Shown: positions 7,518 to 15,530 of the stretch, piece by piece
Layout: every line of letters starts with the position of its first letter
Position numbering within the stretch: the stretch's first letter is position 1
From: Bog-257 sp963846715
GTDB lineage: Bacteria > Acidobacteriota > Terriglobia > Terriglobales > Acidobacteriaceae
Assembly: GCA_963846715.1 (NCBI GenBank)
Contig: CAWJXA010000001.1
Coordinates: forward strand, 496,001-560,000
Direction of reading: 5' to 3'
Length of the DNA: 64,000 nt
The notes under the pieces: model-generated
The model's database searches: none
Told to the model about the DNA's origin: nothing
What the model saw: only the letters and a program-made list of their open reading frames with translations
Translations under genes and position numbers: made by a program

Positions 7518-7825
7518 AAGAAATCCTTACCGACGCTATTCGCTCGTGGCTTCTAGCTCTTAGCTCCTAGCTCTTAGTGGCCGCTAGTTCAAGGCCTCTG
7601 ACAAGAGGCGAAACACAAACGCCAATCGGCGATAAACCGACAAGCGGATTGCTCGCCGCCTGGCGGACAGAAGACCTTCAGCGCTGGTTTGCGCGTTCGA
7701 TGTCTTCCATCCGCCAAAGTTTCTTGCCATTCGCTCTTCGCTGGAAGTGCCCAATTCGCAAGTTGCCAGGAGCGTGCAATCGCTAGCAAAAGGCCAAGCG
7801 CGAAGAGCGATAAGCGAATTCCTTC
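7518..7825. other. Intergenic spacer within the carbamoyl operon
   Basis: About 300 bases between argF and arcC without a gene. It contains three perfect-period heptamers TAGCTCY (7554-7574) and further AT/GC-mixed short repeats built on CGAAGAGCGATAAGCGAAT-like words near 7785-7815. A secondary promoter for arcC may lie here, but no clear hexamers were identified. Confidence 0.45.
7554..7574. repeat. Tandem heptamer array (3 units)
   Basis: TAGCTCT, TAGCTCC and TAGCTCT follow each other without gaps in the arcC-argF spacer. The period and the TAGCT core resemble the seven-unit array at 5522-5570 in the same operon. Confidence 0.6.
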
Positions 7826-8800
7826 CTACGTCACCAACTCCAGTTTCTCTTCGCGAGCCTTCTCGCGTTGCGAAACGCCGGTATCCTTCATCAGTTCCAG
7901 CATGATTGCTTTTTGAGCATGCAGCCGGTTCTCTGCCTGCTGGAAGACAAACGATCGCGGTGAATCGATCACCTCATCGGTGACTTCATCGCCCCGGTGA
8001 GCCGGCAAACAATGCAGGAAGATGGCATCGGGCTTGGCTTGGGCAAACAAGCTCGCATTCACCTGATACGGCTGGAAAGTGTTGTGCCGCGCGGCCGCCT
8101 CCGCCTCCTGACCCATGCTTGCCCACACGTCGGTGTAAACGACATCGGCGCCGAGTACCGCCAAATTGGGATCGTGGGTGATAGTGCAGCTCGCGTCGGT
8201 CGCGGCGGAGCGTTCCGTCGCCCAGGCAACGGCCTGGTGGTCAGGCTCATATCCTGGAGGCGTAGCGATCCAAACCTCTGCCCCAAGTTGGACACCCGCA
8301 AACAGAAGCGAGTGCGCAACGTTGTTGCCGTCGCCGATGTAGGCCACCTTCAATCCGGCAATCCGGCCCTTGACCTCGAGCATGGTCAGGTAGTCCGCCA
8401 TCGCCTGGCAGGGGTGACTGTAATCGGTGAGACCGTTGATGACCGGGATGCTGGCGCACCGGGCCATCTCCACGACAATGTCGTGGGCGAAGGTCCGGAT
8501 CATGATCCCCTGTACCATCCGCTCCAGGTTCTTGGCGACATCGTAGACCGACTCTCGCTTGCCCAGACTAATCTCGGCCGGCGAAAGATACAGCGGATGT
8601 CCGCCCAACTCCTGGATGCCCACATCGAAGGTCACTCGTGTGCGCAGCGATGGTTTCTCGAAGATCATGGCCAGCGTTCGGCCCTTCAGAGCGTTGGTAT
8701 ATGACTCTGGGCGGGCCTTGAGCTGGCAGGCAACGTGAAGAAAGTGCCTCAGCTCCTGCGGGGAGAAGTCGCGAATCGAGAGGAAGTCTTTGGGCAGCAT
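7826..8800 (-). CDS. argF: Ornithine carbamoyltransferase
   Basis: A 324-aa protein with the full set of OTCase motifs: EKPSLRTRVTFD (carbamoyl phosphate), DYSHPCQAMADYLT, the ornithine loop DVWASMGQE and HCLPAHRGDEVTDEV. It reversibly converts carbamoyl phosphate and ornithine to citrulline. The length and the SMG loop fit OTCase rather than the acetylornithine or putrescine enzymes. It starts two bases after the COG2403 GTPase stop, so the two are translated together. Whether it is anabolic (ArgF) or catabolic (ArcB) is not settled by sequence; its operon partners carbamate kinase and ornithine aminotransferase point to catabolism. Confidence 0.92.
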   Translation of the reverse strand: MLPKDFLSIRDFSPQELRHFLHVACQLKARPESYTNALKGRTLAMIFEKPSLRTRVTFDVGIQELGGHPLYLSPAEISLGKRESVYDVAKNLERMVQGIMIRTFAHDIVVEMARCASIPVINGLTDYSHPCQAMADYLTMLEVKGRIAGLKVAYIGDGNNVAHSLLFAGVQLGAEVWIATPPGYEPDHQAVAWATERSAATDASCTITHDPNLAVLGADVVYTDVWASMGQEAEAAARHNTFQPYQVNASLFAQAKPDAIFLHCLPAHRGDEVTDEVIDSPRSFVFQQAENRLHAQKAIMLELMKDTGVSQREKAREEKLELVT

Positions 8801-8801
8801 A

Positions 8802-10145
8802 TTACCTCCCGGCTCCGGCTAACGTCGGCTTATGGATCTCCGTGAACTGCTCCAGCATGGTGGTGATGGCAGGTTTGCCGATCTCCTCAACTTCATAGCT
8901 CACGCGGACGCTAGGCTTATCCAGCTTGATGGCCCGTGCCAGGTCGATCGGTGTCGCCACCAGGACCAGGTCGCAGGGCACGCGCTTGATGGTTTCTTCC
9001 AGTTCGTGCCGCTGGATATCGCTGTACCCCATCGCCGGCAAGACCCTCCAGAGGTGCGGGAACTTCTCGAACGTCTTCTGAATGGAGCCCACAGCATAGG
9101 GACGGGGATCGACCAGCGCGGCCGCGTTGTAGCGATTGGCTGCGACCACGCCGGCGCCGTAAGGCATCTCGCCGTGGGTGAGCGTTGGACCGTCTTCCAC
9201 CACCAGCACGCGCTTGCCTTTCACGACTTCCGGATCGGCGATGGTGACCCGGCATGCGGTTTCGATGACTTGCGCCTTCGGGTTGTGCAACGCGATGTTA
9301 TGCCGCACTGTCTTGATGCCGTCGGGATCGGCCGTGTCCACCTTATTGATGATAAGCACGTGGGCCGTGCGGAAGTTGACTTCGCCGGGATAGTAAGCCA
9401 GTTCATGTCCCGCACGATGCGGATCAACGACTACGATGTCGAGATCGGGACGATAGAACGAAGTGTCGTTGTTCCCGCCGTCCCACAGGACAACATCGCC
9501 TTCGTTCTCCGCCTGGCGCAGGATTTCTTCGTAGTCAACGCCAGCGTAGACCGTGGTGCCTTCCATAATGTGAGGCTCATACTCTTCACGTTCTTCGATG
9601 GTGCAAAGATGTTTGTCGAGATCGGCCAGCGAGCCAAAGCGTTGCGCATGCTGCACCGCCAGGTCGCCGTACGGCATAGGATGACGCACCACGACCGGGT
9701 TCCAGCCAAGCTTGCGAAGCTCGGTGGCAACGCGCCGCGAGACCGGGCTCTTGCCGCATCCGGTGCGGACGGCGCAGATCGAGATGACCGGCACCTTCGC
9801 CACCAGTTGAGTGCGTTCCACGCCCAGCAGGCAGAAGTCGGCGCCCGCCGCGACCGCGCGCGACGCCAGGTGCATCAGCGTCGGATAAGCAATGTCGCTG
9901 TAGGAAAAGACCACCGTATCGACATGTTCGTCGCGGATGATCTCTTCCATCTTGTTTTCTTCCAGGATGGGAATGCCATCGGGATAGAGATCGCCGGCCA
10001 ATTGCACGGGATAACGGCGCCCGGCAATGTCGGGAATTTGAGTTGCGGTGAAAGCTACGACGTGAAATTCAGGATTGTTTCGAAAAACTACGTTGAAGTT
10101 GTGGAAGTCTCGCCCAGCAGCTCCCAGGATAAGCACCCTTTTCAT
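8802..10145 (-). CDS. COG2403 predicted GTPase / cyclic 2,3-diphosphoglycerate synthetase-like
   Basis: A 447-aa protein that opens with a Rossmann-like MKRVLILGAAGRDFHNFN. It continues with a P-loop-type segment VISICAVRTGCGKSPVSRRV (about residues 118-137), then GDVVLWDGGNNDTSF and VLIINKVDTADPDG. NKVD is the guanine-specificity motif of GTPases, and VVEDGPTLTHGEMPYGAG is conserved in this group. Relatives are annotated as predicted GTPases or as cyclic 2,3-diphosphoglycerate synthetase; the reaction here is unknown. As first gene of the operon it may regulate or feed the carbamoyl-phosphate enzymes behind it. ATG 10145 fits the start of the first beta strand. Confidence 0.85.
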   Translation of the reverse strand: MKRVLILGAAGRDFHNFNVVFRNNPEFHVVAFTATQIPDIAGRRYPVQLAGDLYPDGIPILEENKMEEIIRDEHVDTVVFSYSDIAYPTLMHLASRAVAAGADFCLLGVERTQLVAKVPVISICAVRTGCGKSPVSRRVATELRKLGWNPVVVRHPMPYGDLAVQHAQRFGSLADLDKHLCTIEEREEYEPHIMEGTTVYAGVDYEEILRQAENEGDVVLWDGGNNDTSFYRPDLDIVVVDPHRAGHELAYYPGEVNFRTAHVLIINKVDTADPDGIKTVRHNIALHNPKAQVIETACRVTIADPEVVKGKRVLVVEDGPTLTHGEMPYGAGVVAANRYNAAALVDPRPYAVGSIQKTFEKFPHLWRVLPAMGYSDIQRHELEETIKRVPCDLVLVATPIDLARAIKLDKPSVRVSYEVEEIGKPAITTMLEQFTEIHKPTLAGAGR

Positions 10146-10282
10146 AGTGCATAAAAAGCGTCATTAGACCCATGAGGTGGGGACACTTTTCTCCTGCGAG
10201 ACATAGTGCGCCAGGGGGTGGCAGTTGCGCTGTGAGGGCGGTCACGTGGCAGTGAGACATGGGCACGGTAGCATGGTCGATG

Positions 10283-10582
10283 TTAGGCCACGGCCAAGCC
10301 TTTGGCCTTTGGCACTTGAGGAAACCGGCGGATCTTCGGCCGCCTCGCTTTCTGCGCTTGCCACAAGTCATACTGCATCTGCATCTTGAGCCAGAACTCA
10401 GGCGAGGTACCGAGCGCCGCCGACAGCCTAAGCGACATAGGGGCTGATACCCCGGACCGCCGATTCAGAATTCGCGACAGGTGTGCGCGGGTCACCCCAA
10501 GACGCGCCGCCGCCTCCGCAACGCTCATCTCACCTAAGTAGTCCCTCAAAACCTCTCCCGGGTGCGCTGGATTGAAAATCAT
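10283..10582 (-). CDS. higA: HigA-type antitoxin (XRE HTH)
   Basis: A 99-aa protein with the HigA N-terminus NPAHPGEVLRDYL and an XRE helix-turn-helix VAEAAARLGVTRAHLSRILNRRSG, ending in the family's PEFWLKMQMQYDLW segment. It should bind and silence the HigB toxin encoded just upstream (10593-10871) and repress their shared promoter. Its start lies 10 bases after the toxin stop. The toxin-first gene order is the HigBA hallmark. Confidence 0.9.
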   Translation of the reverse strand: MIFNPAHPGEVLRDYLGEMSVAEAAARLGVTRAHLSRILNRRSGVSAPMSLRLSAALGTSPEFWLKMQMQYDLWQAQKARRPKIRRFPQVPKAKGLAVA

Positions 10583-10592
10583 ATTGTCTCTC

Positions 10593-10871
10593 CTAGTGAT
10601 AATCCTGGTAATCCACTAACACGGCGTCTTCGCCATCGAATCGGAAAGTCAAGCGCCAATTGCCGCTAACGTTCACCGACCAGTGCCCGTCGAGATTTCC
10701 CTTTAATGAATGCAGGTCATTGCCCGGTGCATTCATGTCTTCCGGTCGGGTCGCCACGTCCAACGCGCTCAGCAGCCGTCTCAGCCGCTGTACATGCTTC
10801 GGTTGAATGCCTGCCTTGGAGCCAGTCTCGGCAAATCGTCTTAACCCCTTGTGCCGGTAGCTCCTGATCAT
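10593..10871 (-). CDS. higB: HigB-type RelE/ParE-family toxin
   Basis: About 92 aa. MIRSYRHKGLRRFAETGSKAGI and HVQRLRRLLSALDVATRPEDM are HigB signatures. GHWSVNVSGNWRLTFRF is the RelE-like core with the arginine that contacts RNA, and the chain ends DYQDYH. It is predicted to cleave ribosome-bound mRNA. ATG 10871 is preferred over 10907 because the domain begins there and because the promoter occupies 10873-10907. HigA follows directly. Confidence 0.88.
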   Translation of the reverse strand: MIRSYRHKGLRRFAETGSKAGIQPKHVQRLRRLLSALDVATRPEDMNAPGNDLHSLKGNLDGHWSVNVSGNWRLTFRFDGEDAVLVDYQDYH

Positions 10872-10872
10872 T

Positions 10873-10907
10873 CGTATAGCGTATGCATACACTATACGGA
10901 TCGTCAA
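10873..10907 (-). promoter_or_regulatory. higBA promoter and palindromic operator
   Basis: A 26-bp near-perfect palindrome spans 10873-10898, with half-sites CGTATAGTGTATG and CATACGCTATACG (12 of 13 positions match). TTGACG (10907-10902, minus strand) is a good -35, and the -10 must fall inside the palindrome. The operator abuts the higB ATG at 10871, so autorepression by HigA is likely and the message may lack a leader. Confidence 0.65.
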
Positions 10908-11098
10908 GTAGGTTTAGCGGTCCGGGATCGCAGGGCCGGAGGCTCAATTGCCGGACCACGTTTTACGGCACAACGGTTTGAGCCGCCAGCTTGAGTTGGT
11001 CTTCGCGTTGGCGGCACCTCCGCGGCCTGAACCTGGGGTCGGCACCGGCGTCAGCGACCTTTCCGGCCCCAAGGCGTCTAACGGGAAGAGGTTTCTAT

Positions 11099-11536
11099 AT
11101 GAAGCGAATTTGTCTTGTGGCGATTAGCTTGATTTTGCTGGCGGCAATTCCCGTCCTGGCTGTGCCCAATCCCAGTACCGCGAGCGCACAAGCATTTCCA
11201 GGCATTCTGGCGAATGCGCGCTATGTCTACGTCGCCTCTTATAACGGAGATCAGTTCGACCCAAACCTGCTTCCTGAAGATCGGAACGCGATCAACGCAG
11301 TGCAGAACGCCATCCAGGACTGGGGCAAACTGACGGTCGTCTACCAGCCCTCCGAAGCCGACATGATCATCCTGGTGACGGGCCGGCCTTCCGAAGATGT
11401 GATGGCTGTGTACGATGCAGGGCCGACGGGCAGTTACCTGTGGCGGGTCATGGGACGCAACGGTCTCCAGTCGGGAGAGACTCCCCTGGTCACGCAATTT
11501 GAACGGGGATTCGAAAGCGTGCAGATGCACAAGTAA
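11099..11536 (+). CDS. Small secreted protein of unknown function
   Basis: A 145-aa protein with a clear signal peptide (MKRICLVAISLILLAAIPVLA, then a likely cut after ASAQA near residue 31). The mature part contains ARYVYVASYNGDQFDPNLLPEDRNAINAVQNAIQDWGKL and a beta-rich end with ADMIILVTGRPSEDVMAVYDA. The alternation of a helical and a strand part recalls small periplasmic proteins found in several acidobacterial genomes, but no named domain is recognised. A GGAAGAGG ribosome site precedes the ATG at 11099. No operon partner is present; the BrnTA pair converges on it. Confidence 0.75.
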   Translation: MKRICLVAISLILLAAIPVLAVPNPSTASAQAFPGILANARYVYVASYNGDQFDPNLLPEDRNAINAVQNAIQDWGKLTVVYQPSEADMIILVTGRPSEDVMAVYDAGPTGSYLWRVMGRNGLQSGETPLVTQFERGFESVQMHK

Positions 11537-11650
11537 GTGGACGCCAGCCTGGGCAGACGAAGGTTCTGGTGTCCGACCCGGGCTCCCTTTTGCTGAGTTG
11601 GGTCCCGATTCGGTGAAGAGATGCCTCTGCATGATGCGAGGTGACCGCCT

Positions 11651-11956
11651 TTATCCGCGGTGATCCCTGCTTTCTTCCGATTTCGCCTTCATGTAAGAGC
11701 GCAAAATGGCGTTAATTCGCGTCTGGTAGCCGCTGCCCTTTTTCTTGAGCCATTCCACAACATCATGATCAATCCGGATGGTCAGGCGGTCCTTCGGCTC
11801 TGGCATGGTGAGCTTCGCGGTCTTCCAGAACGACTTGCCGAGCTTGGGAATATCGGAGTAGTCGATGTCCGCATCACGCATCTGGCGCAAGCGCTTGAAG
11901 TCAGTCCTGCCCTTGGTACGCGCTCCTGAGGTGGTTGGCGTAATCTTGCCTTTCAT
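11651..11956 (-). CDS. brnA: BrnA-family antitoxin
   Basis: A 101-aa protein. DADIDYSDIPKLGKSFW is the BrnA N-terminal signature, and KDRLTIRIDHDVVEWLKKKGSGYQTRINAILRSYM is its ribbon-helix-helix-like dimer and DNA-binding end. It neutralises BrnT and represses the pair. The start at 11956 overlaps the brnT end by 56 bases, longer than is usual for such pairs. An internal ATG at 11881 would remove the overlap but also 25 residues of basic N-terminus. Confidence 0.88.
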   Translation of the reverse strand: MKGKITPTTSGARTKGRTDFKRLRQMRDADIDYSDIPKLGKSFWKTAKLTMPEPKDRLTIRIDHDVVEWLKKKGSGYQTRINAILRSYMKAKSEESRDHRG

Positions 11957-12188
11957 CGCGATGTGCCCTCCTTGCTGAAATAATCCGCCGTCGTTTGCCG
12001 CGCATCACATAGACCACGACGATTTCAATGTCTTCCATGAGACCGATGGCGAACATGCGGTCTTCACCGTGACGGCTCTCCATCCTCTCGAATACCGGCC
12101 CTTCAAAAACCCGTTTGGCGTCCTGAAAGTCGATATGATGCTTTGCGAGGTTCGCCTGCCTCTTACTCTCGTCCCACTCAAAAAGCAT
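11901..12188 (-). CDS. brnT: BrnT-family ribonuclease toxin
   Basis: A 95-aa protein with the BrnT pattern FEWDESKRQANLAKHHIDF, followed by GEDRMFAIGLMEDIEIVVVYV and RRRIISARRAHRDER. These supply the His/Arg/Glu residues of the RelE-like active site. BrnT stops translation by cleaving RNA. The extension of about 15 residues after the ARRA motif is read through the start of brnA. Confidence 0.88.
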   Translation of the reverse strand: MLFEWDESKRQANLAKHHIDFQDAKRVFEGPVFERMESRHGEDRMFAIGLMEDIEIVVVYVMRGKRRRIISARRAHRDERQDYANHLRSAYQGQD

Positions 12189-12219
12189 CTTCGCTCCTTA
12201 ATGGACGCGTCGTCTTATG

Positions 12220-12240
12220 ATATGTACAATGTGTACATAT
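12220..12240 (-). promoter_or_regulatory. Palindromic operator of brnTA
   Basis: A perfect inverted repeat with 9-bp arms ATATGTACA and TGTACATAT and a 3-base centre lies 32 bases upstream of the brnT start, in an otherwise AT-rich stretch. Position and symmetry fit a BrnA dimer site over the promoter. The symmetry is seen; binding is inferred. Confidence 0.6.
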
Positions 12241-12574
12241 ATTATCACGGGCGACAAGCTATATACATGCAAAATCCCAAGTCGTGCCGCTGGAAGGTTA
12301 AGTGCCGAATTGCTGACGCCTGCTCGCCCCGTGTTCCACCTCACATGGTCATGTGACCGCCATCACTTCGCCTTGGGCAGTGACTAGTGAAAAATCGAAC
12401 CATCGTTCGGTAGGTGGGTGAGCCGCTCATCACCTCAACAGACGCCAAAGCAGTAAGCGTTGAGGCCCCGGCCAACCGCAACGTAATTCCAGGTGCGACG
12501 CCAAGCTTAAAAGGAAGATCCGCAGCCAGAGCTGCCATTCCCTTAGGCGCGGCGCCCAGAAGAAAGGGCAGCAA
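12241..12574. other. Intergenic region upstream of the kor operon
   Basis: About 330 bases between brnT and korD. Nothing recognisable is encoded. The promoter of the kor operon must lie here, but no strong hexamer pair was found. A weak AAAGGGC element precedes the korD ATG. Confidence 0.4.
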
Positions 12575-12872
12575 ATGGCCAAGGGTTCGGTGCAGATCGT
12601 AGTCGAGCGCTGTAAGGCCTGCGGATTCTGCGTAGAGTTCTGTCCCACGCACGTACTGGCGCTCTCCTCTGCTTTTAACGCTAAGGGTTATCACACGCCT
12701 TACATGGTCCATCCGGAGAAGTGCAGCGGCTGCGATTTGTGCGGCATGTATTGCCCCGACTTCGCCATCTTTGGACACAAAGTGGCGGCGCCAGCTCAAA
12801 GAGAACGTCGAAGGGGCACCCGCACCCGCGCCTGCTGCGGTCGAGGCCAAGGAGGACCAAGATGCACGCTGA
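12575..12872 (+). pseudogene. korD: 2-oxoacid:ferredoxin oxidoreductase delta subunit (2x[4Fe-4S]), frame broken
   Basis: Two ferredoxin clusters are visible, CKACGFCVEFCP and CSGCDLCGMYCP, with eight cysteines and two prolines. They carry electrons between the catalytic subunits and ferredoxin. After FAIFGHK the frame shifts. Reading on in the +1-corrected frame gives WRRQLKENVEGAPAPAPAAV, an alanine/proline-rich tail that stops at 12872, eight bases inside the next gene. That is the expected tight coupling, whereas the uncorrected frame runs to 12889 in arginine-rich nonsense. One extra G near 12781 explains it. If the base is an error the subunit is complete. Confidence 0.8.
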
Positions 12873-14018
12873 TCCTGCTGGTGTCATGACCGGCACTCAC
12901 TTTCTTGACGGCGACCACGCCTGCTGCGAAGGCGCACTGGCTGCGGGCGCAAGATTTTCCTCCGGCTATCCCATCACCCCTTCAACCGAGGTCGTCGAGC
13001 GCTTCGCCGCCCGCGTGCCTACGGTGGGCGGGACCTTCATTCAGATGGAAGATGAACTGGCCGCCTCAATTGCGCTGCAAGGCGCGGTTTGGGGCGGAGC
13101 CAAGGCATTCACCGTGACCTCAGGTCCCGGATTCTCGCTGATGATGGAGCACATCGGCCTGGCGGTGATGACGGAAACTCCGTGCGTCTTCGTCGACGTG
13201 CAGCGCGGTGGACCTTCCACCGGATTGCCGACTCTGCCCGCTCAAGCCGACATGATGCAGGTGCGCTGGGGTTCGCACGGCGATTACGAGGTAATCGCTC
13301 TGTGCCCGAACTCGCCGCAAGAATGCTTCGACCTGACCGTCACGGCGTTCAATTATGCCGAGCAATATCGCTGCCCGGTGTTCGTCATGATGGACGAAGT
13401 AGTCGGGCCACATGACGGAAAAAGTTGTCATCCCTCCCCCCGAGCAGATTGAAGTCACCCCACGCCGCTACACTACCCTTCCTCCGGACGAGTTTCTGGC
13501 ATTCAAGCCGGGCGACGATCTGGTGCCCGACATGCCGCGTACGGGCGAAGGCTACAACGTGCACGTCACCGGCCTGACCCACGACGAGCGCGGCTATCCC
13601 GATATGACGCCCGCCACGCAGGACAAGCTGGTGCAGGCGGCTGCAGGACAAGATCAAGAAGAATGTCGACAAGATCACCCTGTTCGAAGCAGAGCAGATC
13701 GAGGGCGCCGAGGTGGTCGTGGTTTCGTACGGCATCACCTCGCGAGTGGCGCAGCGCGCCATCGAACTGGCGCGGAAGAAGGGGGTGAAAGTTGGCAAGT
13801 TCCGGCTCATCACCGCATGGCCTTTCCCCGAGAAGCAAATTGAGGAAATCGCCGCAAAGGTGAAGGCGATTGTAGTGGTCGAACTGAACCTGGGGCAGAT
13901 GGTGCGCGAGGTCGAACGCGCCGCCGGGAAAGCGAAAGTCCGCTTCGTCGGACACGCCGGAGGCAGCGTACACCGTCCGGAAGACATTCTGCAGGCCATC
14001 ATGGAGGTGGCGCGATGA
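12862..14018 (+). pseudogene. korA: 2-oxoacid:ferredoxin oxidoreductase alpha subunit, two frame breaks
   Basis: The N-terminal third reads GVMTGTHFLDGDHACCEGALAAG and SGYPITPSTEVVERFA, the pyrimidine-binding fold of the KorA/VorB type, and is followed by MMEHIGLAVMTETPCVFVDVQ. The frame changes near 13405 (GGG, probably GG) to give HMTEKVVIPPPEQIEV. It changes again near 13636 (GG, probably G) to give LQDKIKKNVDKITLFEAEQI and the C-terminal transketolase-like domain ending MEVAR. Both breaks are corrected by removing one G, after which about 385 aa are continuous. korB begins at 14015, overlapping the stop by four bases. Substrate may be 2-oxoglutarate or a branched-chain 2-oxoacid. Confidence 0.82.
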
Positions 14019-14890
14019 GCGAACTGACTGAACTAACCGTCCAAAACCCAGTCGAACAATTCCTGCGGATGGACCGCATTCCTCATATCTGGTGCCCGGG
14101 CTGCGGCATTGGCACCAGCGTCAACTCCTTCGCGCACGCCCTCATCGACGCCAAGATCGACACCCGGAACGTCGCCATCGTTTCTGGTATCGGCTGCACG
14201 GGACGCGTTGCCGGGTACGTCAAACAGGATTCGTTCCATACCACCCACGGACGCGCAATTCCGTTTGCTACTGGCCTGAAGCTGGCCAATCCAAAGCTGA
14301 ACGTAGTGGTCTATTCCGGCGATGGCGACCTGTTTGCCATCGGCGGCAATCATCTTATTCACGCCGCCCGCCGTAACGTGGACATCAAGGTTGTGTGCAT
14401 TAACAATCTGATCTATGCCATGACCGGTGGACAGACCGCGCCGACCACGCCGGGCGACGTTATCACTTCGACCAATCCTTACGGGACGTACGATCCATCG
14501 TTCAACCTGCCTTACCTGGTGGAAGCGGCGGGAGCGGTTTACGTCGCGCGCTGGACAGCGTTCCACGTGAAACAGCTGGCGCGCGCCATGCAGGAGATGT
14601 TTGCCAAGAAGGGTTTCAGCTTCATCGAGGTGCTGTCGCCTTGTCCGACGCTCTATCAACGCCGCAACAAGATGGGCGACGGCCTCGACACCATGAAGTT
14701 CTACAAAGAGGTCAGCAAAGTCCGTAATGGTGCTGCGACCAAAGATGTCGCTCTGAGCAAGAGTGGCGAGATAACGGTCGGCAAGTTCGTCGACCGTGAG
14801 CGCGACGACTATCGCAATCTCATGCACGACCAACTGCTCGAGTCGCTCGGCGATGATTACGTTGAAACGGAGGCTTGTTCATGCCAGTAA
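14015..14890 (+). CDS. korB: 2-oxoacid:ferredoxin oxidoreductase beta subunit (TPP-binding)
   Basis: A 291-aa subunit that binds thiamine diphosphate: the motif GDGDLFAIGGNHLIHAARRN ends with the asparagines of VVCINNLIYAMTGGQ. HIWCPGCGIGT and SGIGCTGR supply cluster and cofactor contacts. Together with the alpha, gamma and delta subunits it oxidises a 2-oxoacid to acyl-CoA and reduces ferredoxin. The separate alpha and beta genes and short delta fit the KorABCD type, 2-oxoglutarate being the commonest substrate. This is the only kor gene without a frame break. Confidence 0.9.
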   Translation: MSELTELTVQNPVEQFLRMDRIPHIWCPGCGIGTSVNSFAHALIDAKIDTRNVAIVSGIGCTGRVAGYVKQDSFHTTHGRAIPFATGLKLANPKLNVVVYSGDGDLFAIGGNHLIHAARRNVDIKVVCINNLIYAMTGGQTAPTTPGDVITSTNPYGTYDPSFNLPYLVEAAGAVYVARWTAFHVKQLARAMQEMFAKKGFSFIEVLSPCPTLYQRRNKMGDGLDTMKFYKEVSKVRNGAATKDVALSKSGEITVGKFVDRERDDYRNLMHDQLLESLGDDYVETEACSCQ

Positions 14891-15478
14891 GCGAGATCCG
14901 TATCGCAGGATTTGGTGGCCAGGGCGTTATCCTGTCAGCCATCATCATTGGTAAGGCCGGCTGTATCTACCAGCCGGGCTATTCAACCATGACGCAGAAC
15001 TTCGGGCCGGAAGCCCGCGGCGGAGCCTGCAGTGCTCAGCTCATTCTTTCGGACACGCCCGTGCTCTATCCCTACGTGCCTCGGCCCGACATCCTGGTAG
15101 TGATGTCGCAAGAGGCTTACGGGCTGTTCGCTCCGCAACTCAAAGACGAAGGCACTCTCATTATCGAGGAGGACCTGGTCAGGATCGGCGAGTTACCGGC
15201 GGGTGTGCGCGTCTACAGCGTTCCCGCAACTCGCATTGCCGAGGAACTCGGCAAGAAAATGGTGCTGAATATTGTAATGGTTGGATTCTTTGGAGCCATC
15301 ACGCAGGTGGTCGAGCGTGAGGCGTTGCGGAATGCCGTGGGGGATTCCGTGCCTCCGGCTTACCGGGAACTAAACTTGAAAGCCTTCGACCGTGGATACG
15401 AGTACGGCGATCAAGGAACTGAAGGAAGTCATCGTAAAGCAGGAATCCGAGGTCGCAGTTGGGGCGCTTGAAAATTAG
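14881..15478 (+). pseudogene. korC: 2-oxoacid:ferredoxin oxidoreductase gamma subunit, C-terminal frame break
   Basis: The subunit starts at ATG 14881 with GGAGG upstream and overlaps korB by 10 bases. EIRIAGFGGQGVILSAIIIG is the gamma-subunit nucleotide-like fold, and MTQNFGPEARGGACSAQLI is its conserved core. After AFDRGYEYG the given frame runs into arginine-rich residues to 15471. Removing one G from GG at 15406-15407 gives AIKELKEVIVKQESEV and a stop at 15478, as expected for the family's final helix. This is the fourth one-G excess in the operon. Confidence 0.82.
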
Positions 15479-15501
15479 CTTCATTCATAATTCATACCAA
15501 G

Positions 15502-15530
15502 GCCGGCGAACGATCGCCGGCTGTTTGTCT
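15502..15530 (+). terminator. Terminator of the kor operon
   Basis: A perfect 8-bp stem GCCGGCGA/TCGCCGGC (15502-15521) with a 4-base loop is followed by TGTTTGTCT, 24 bases after the corrected korC stop. Confidence 0.75.

Noticed and set aside
12341..12850. 169-codon minus-strand frame opposite korD
   Set aside because: It is a shadow of the ferredoxin gene and runs across an intergenic region; it lacks any domain.
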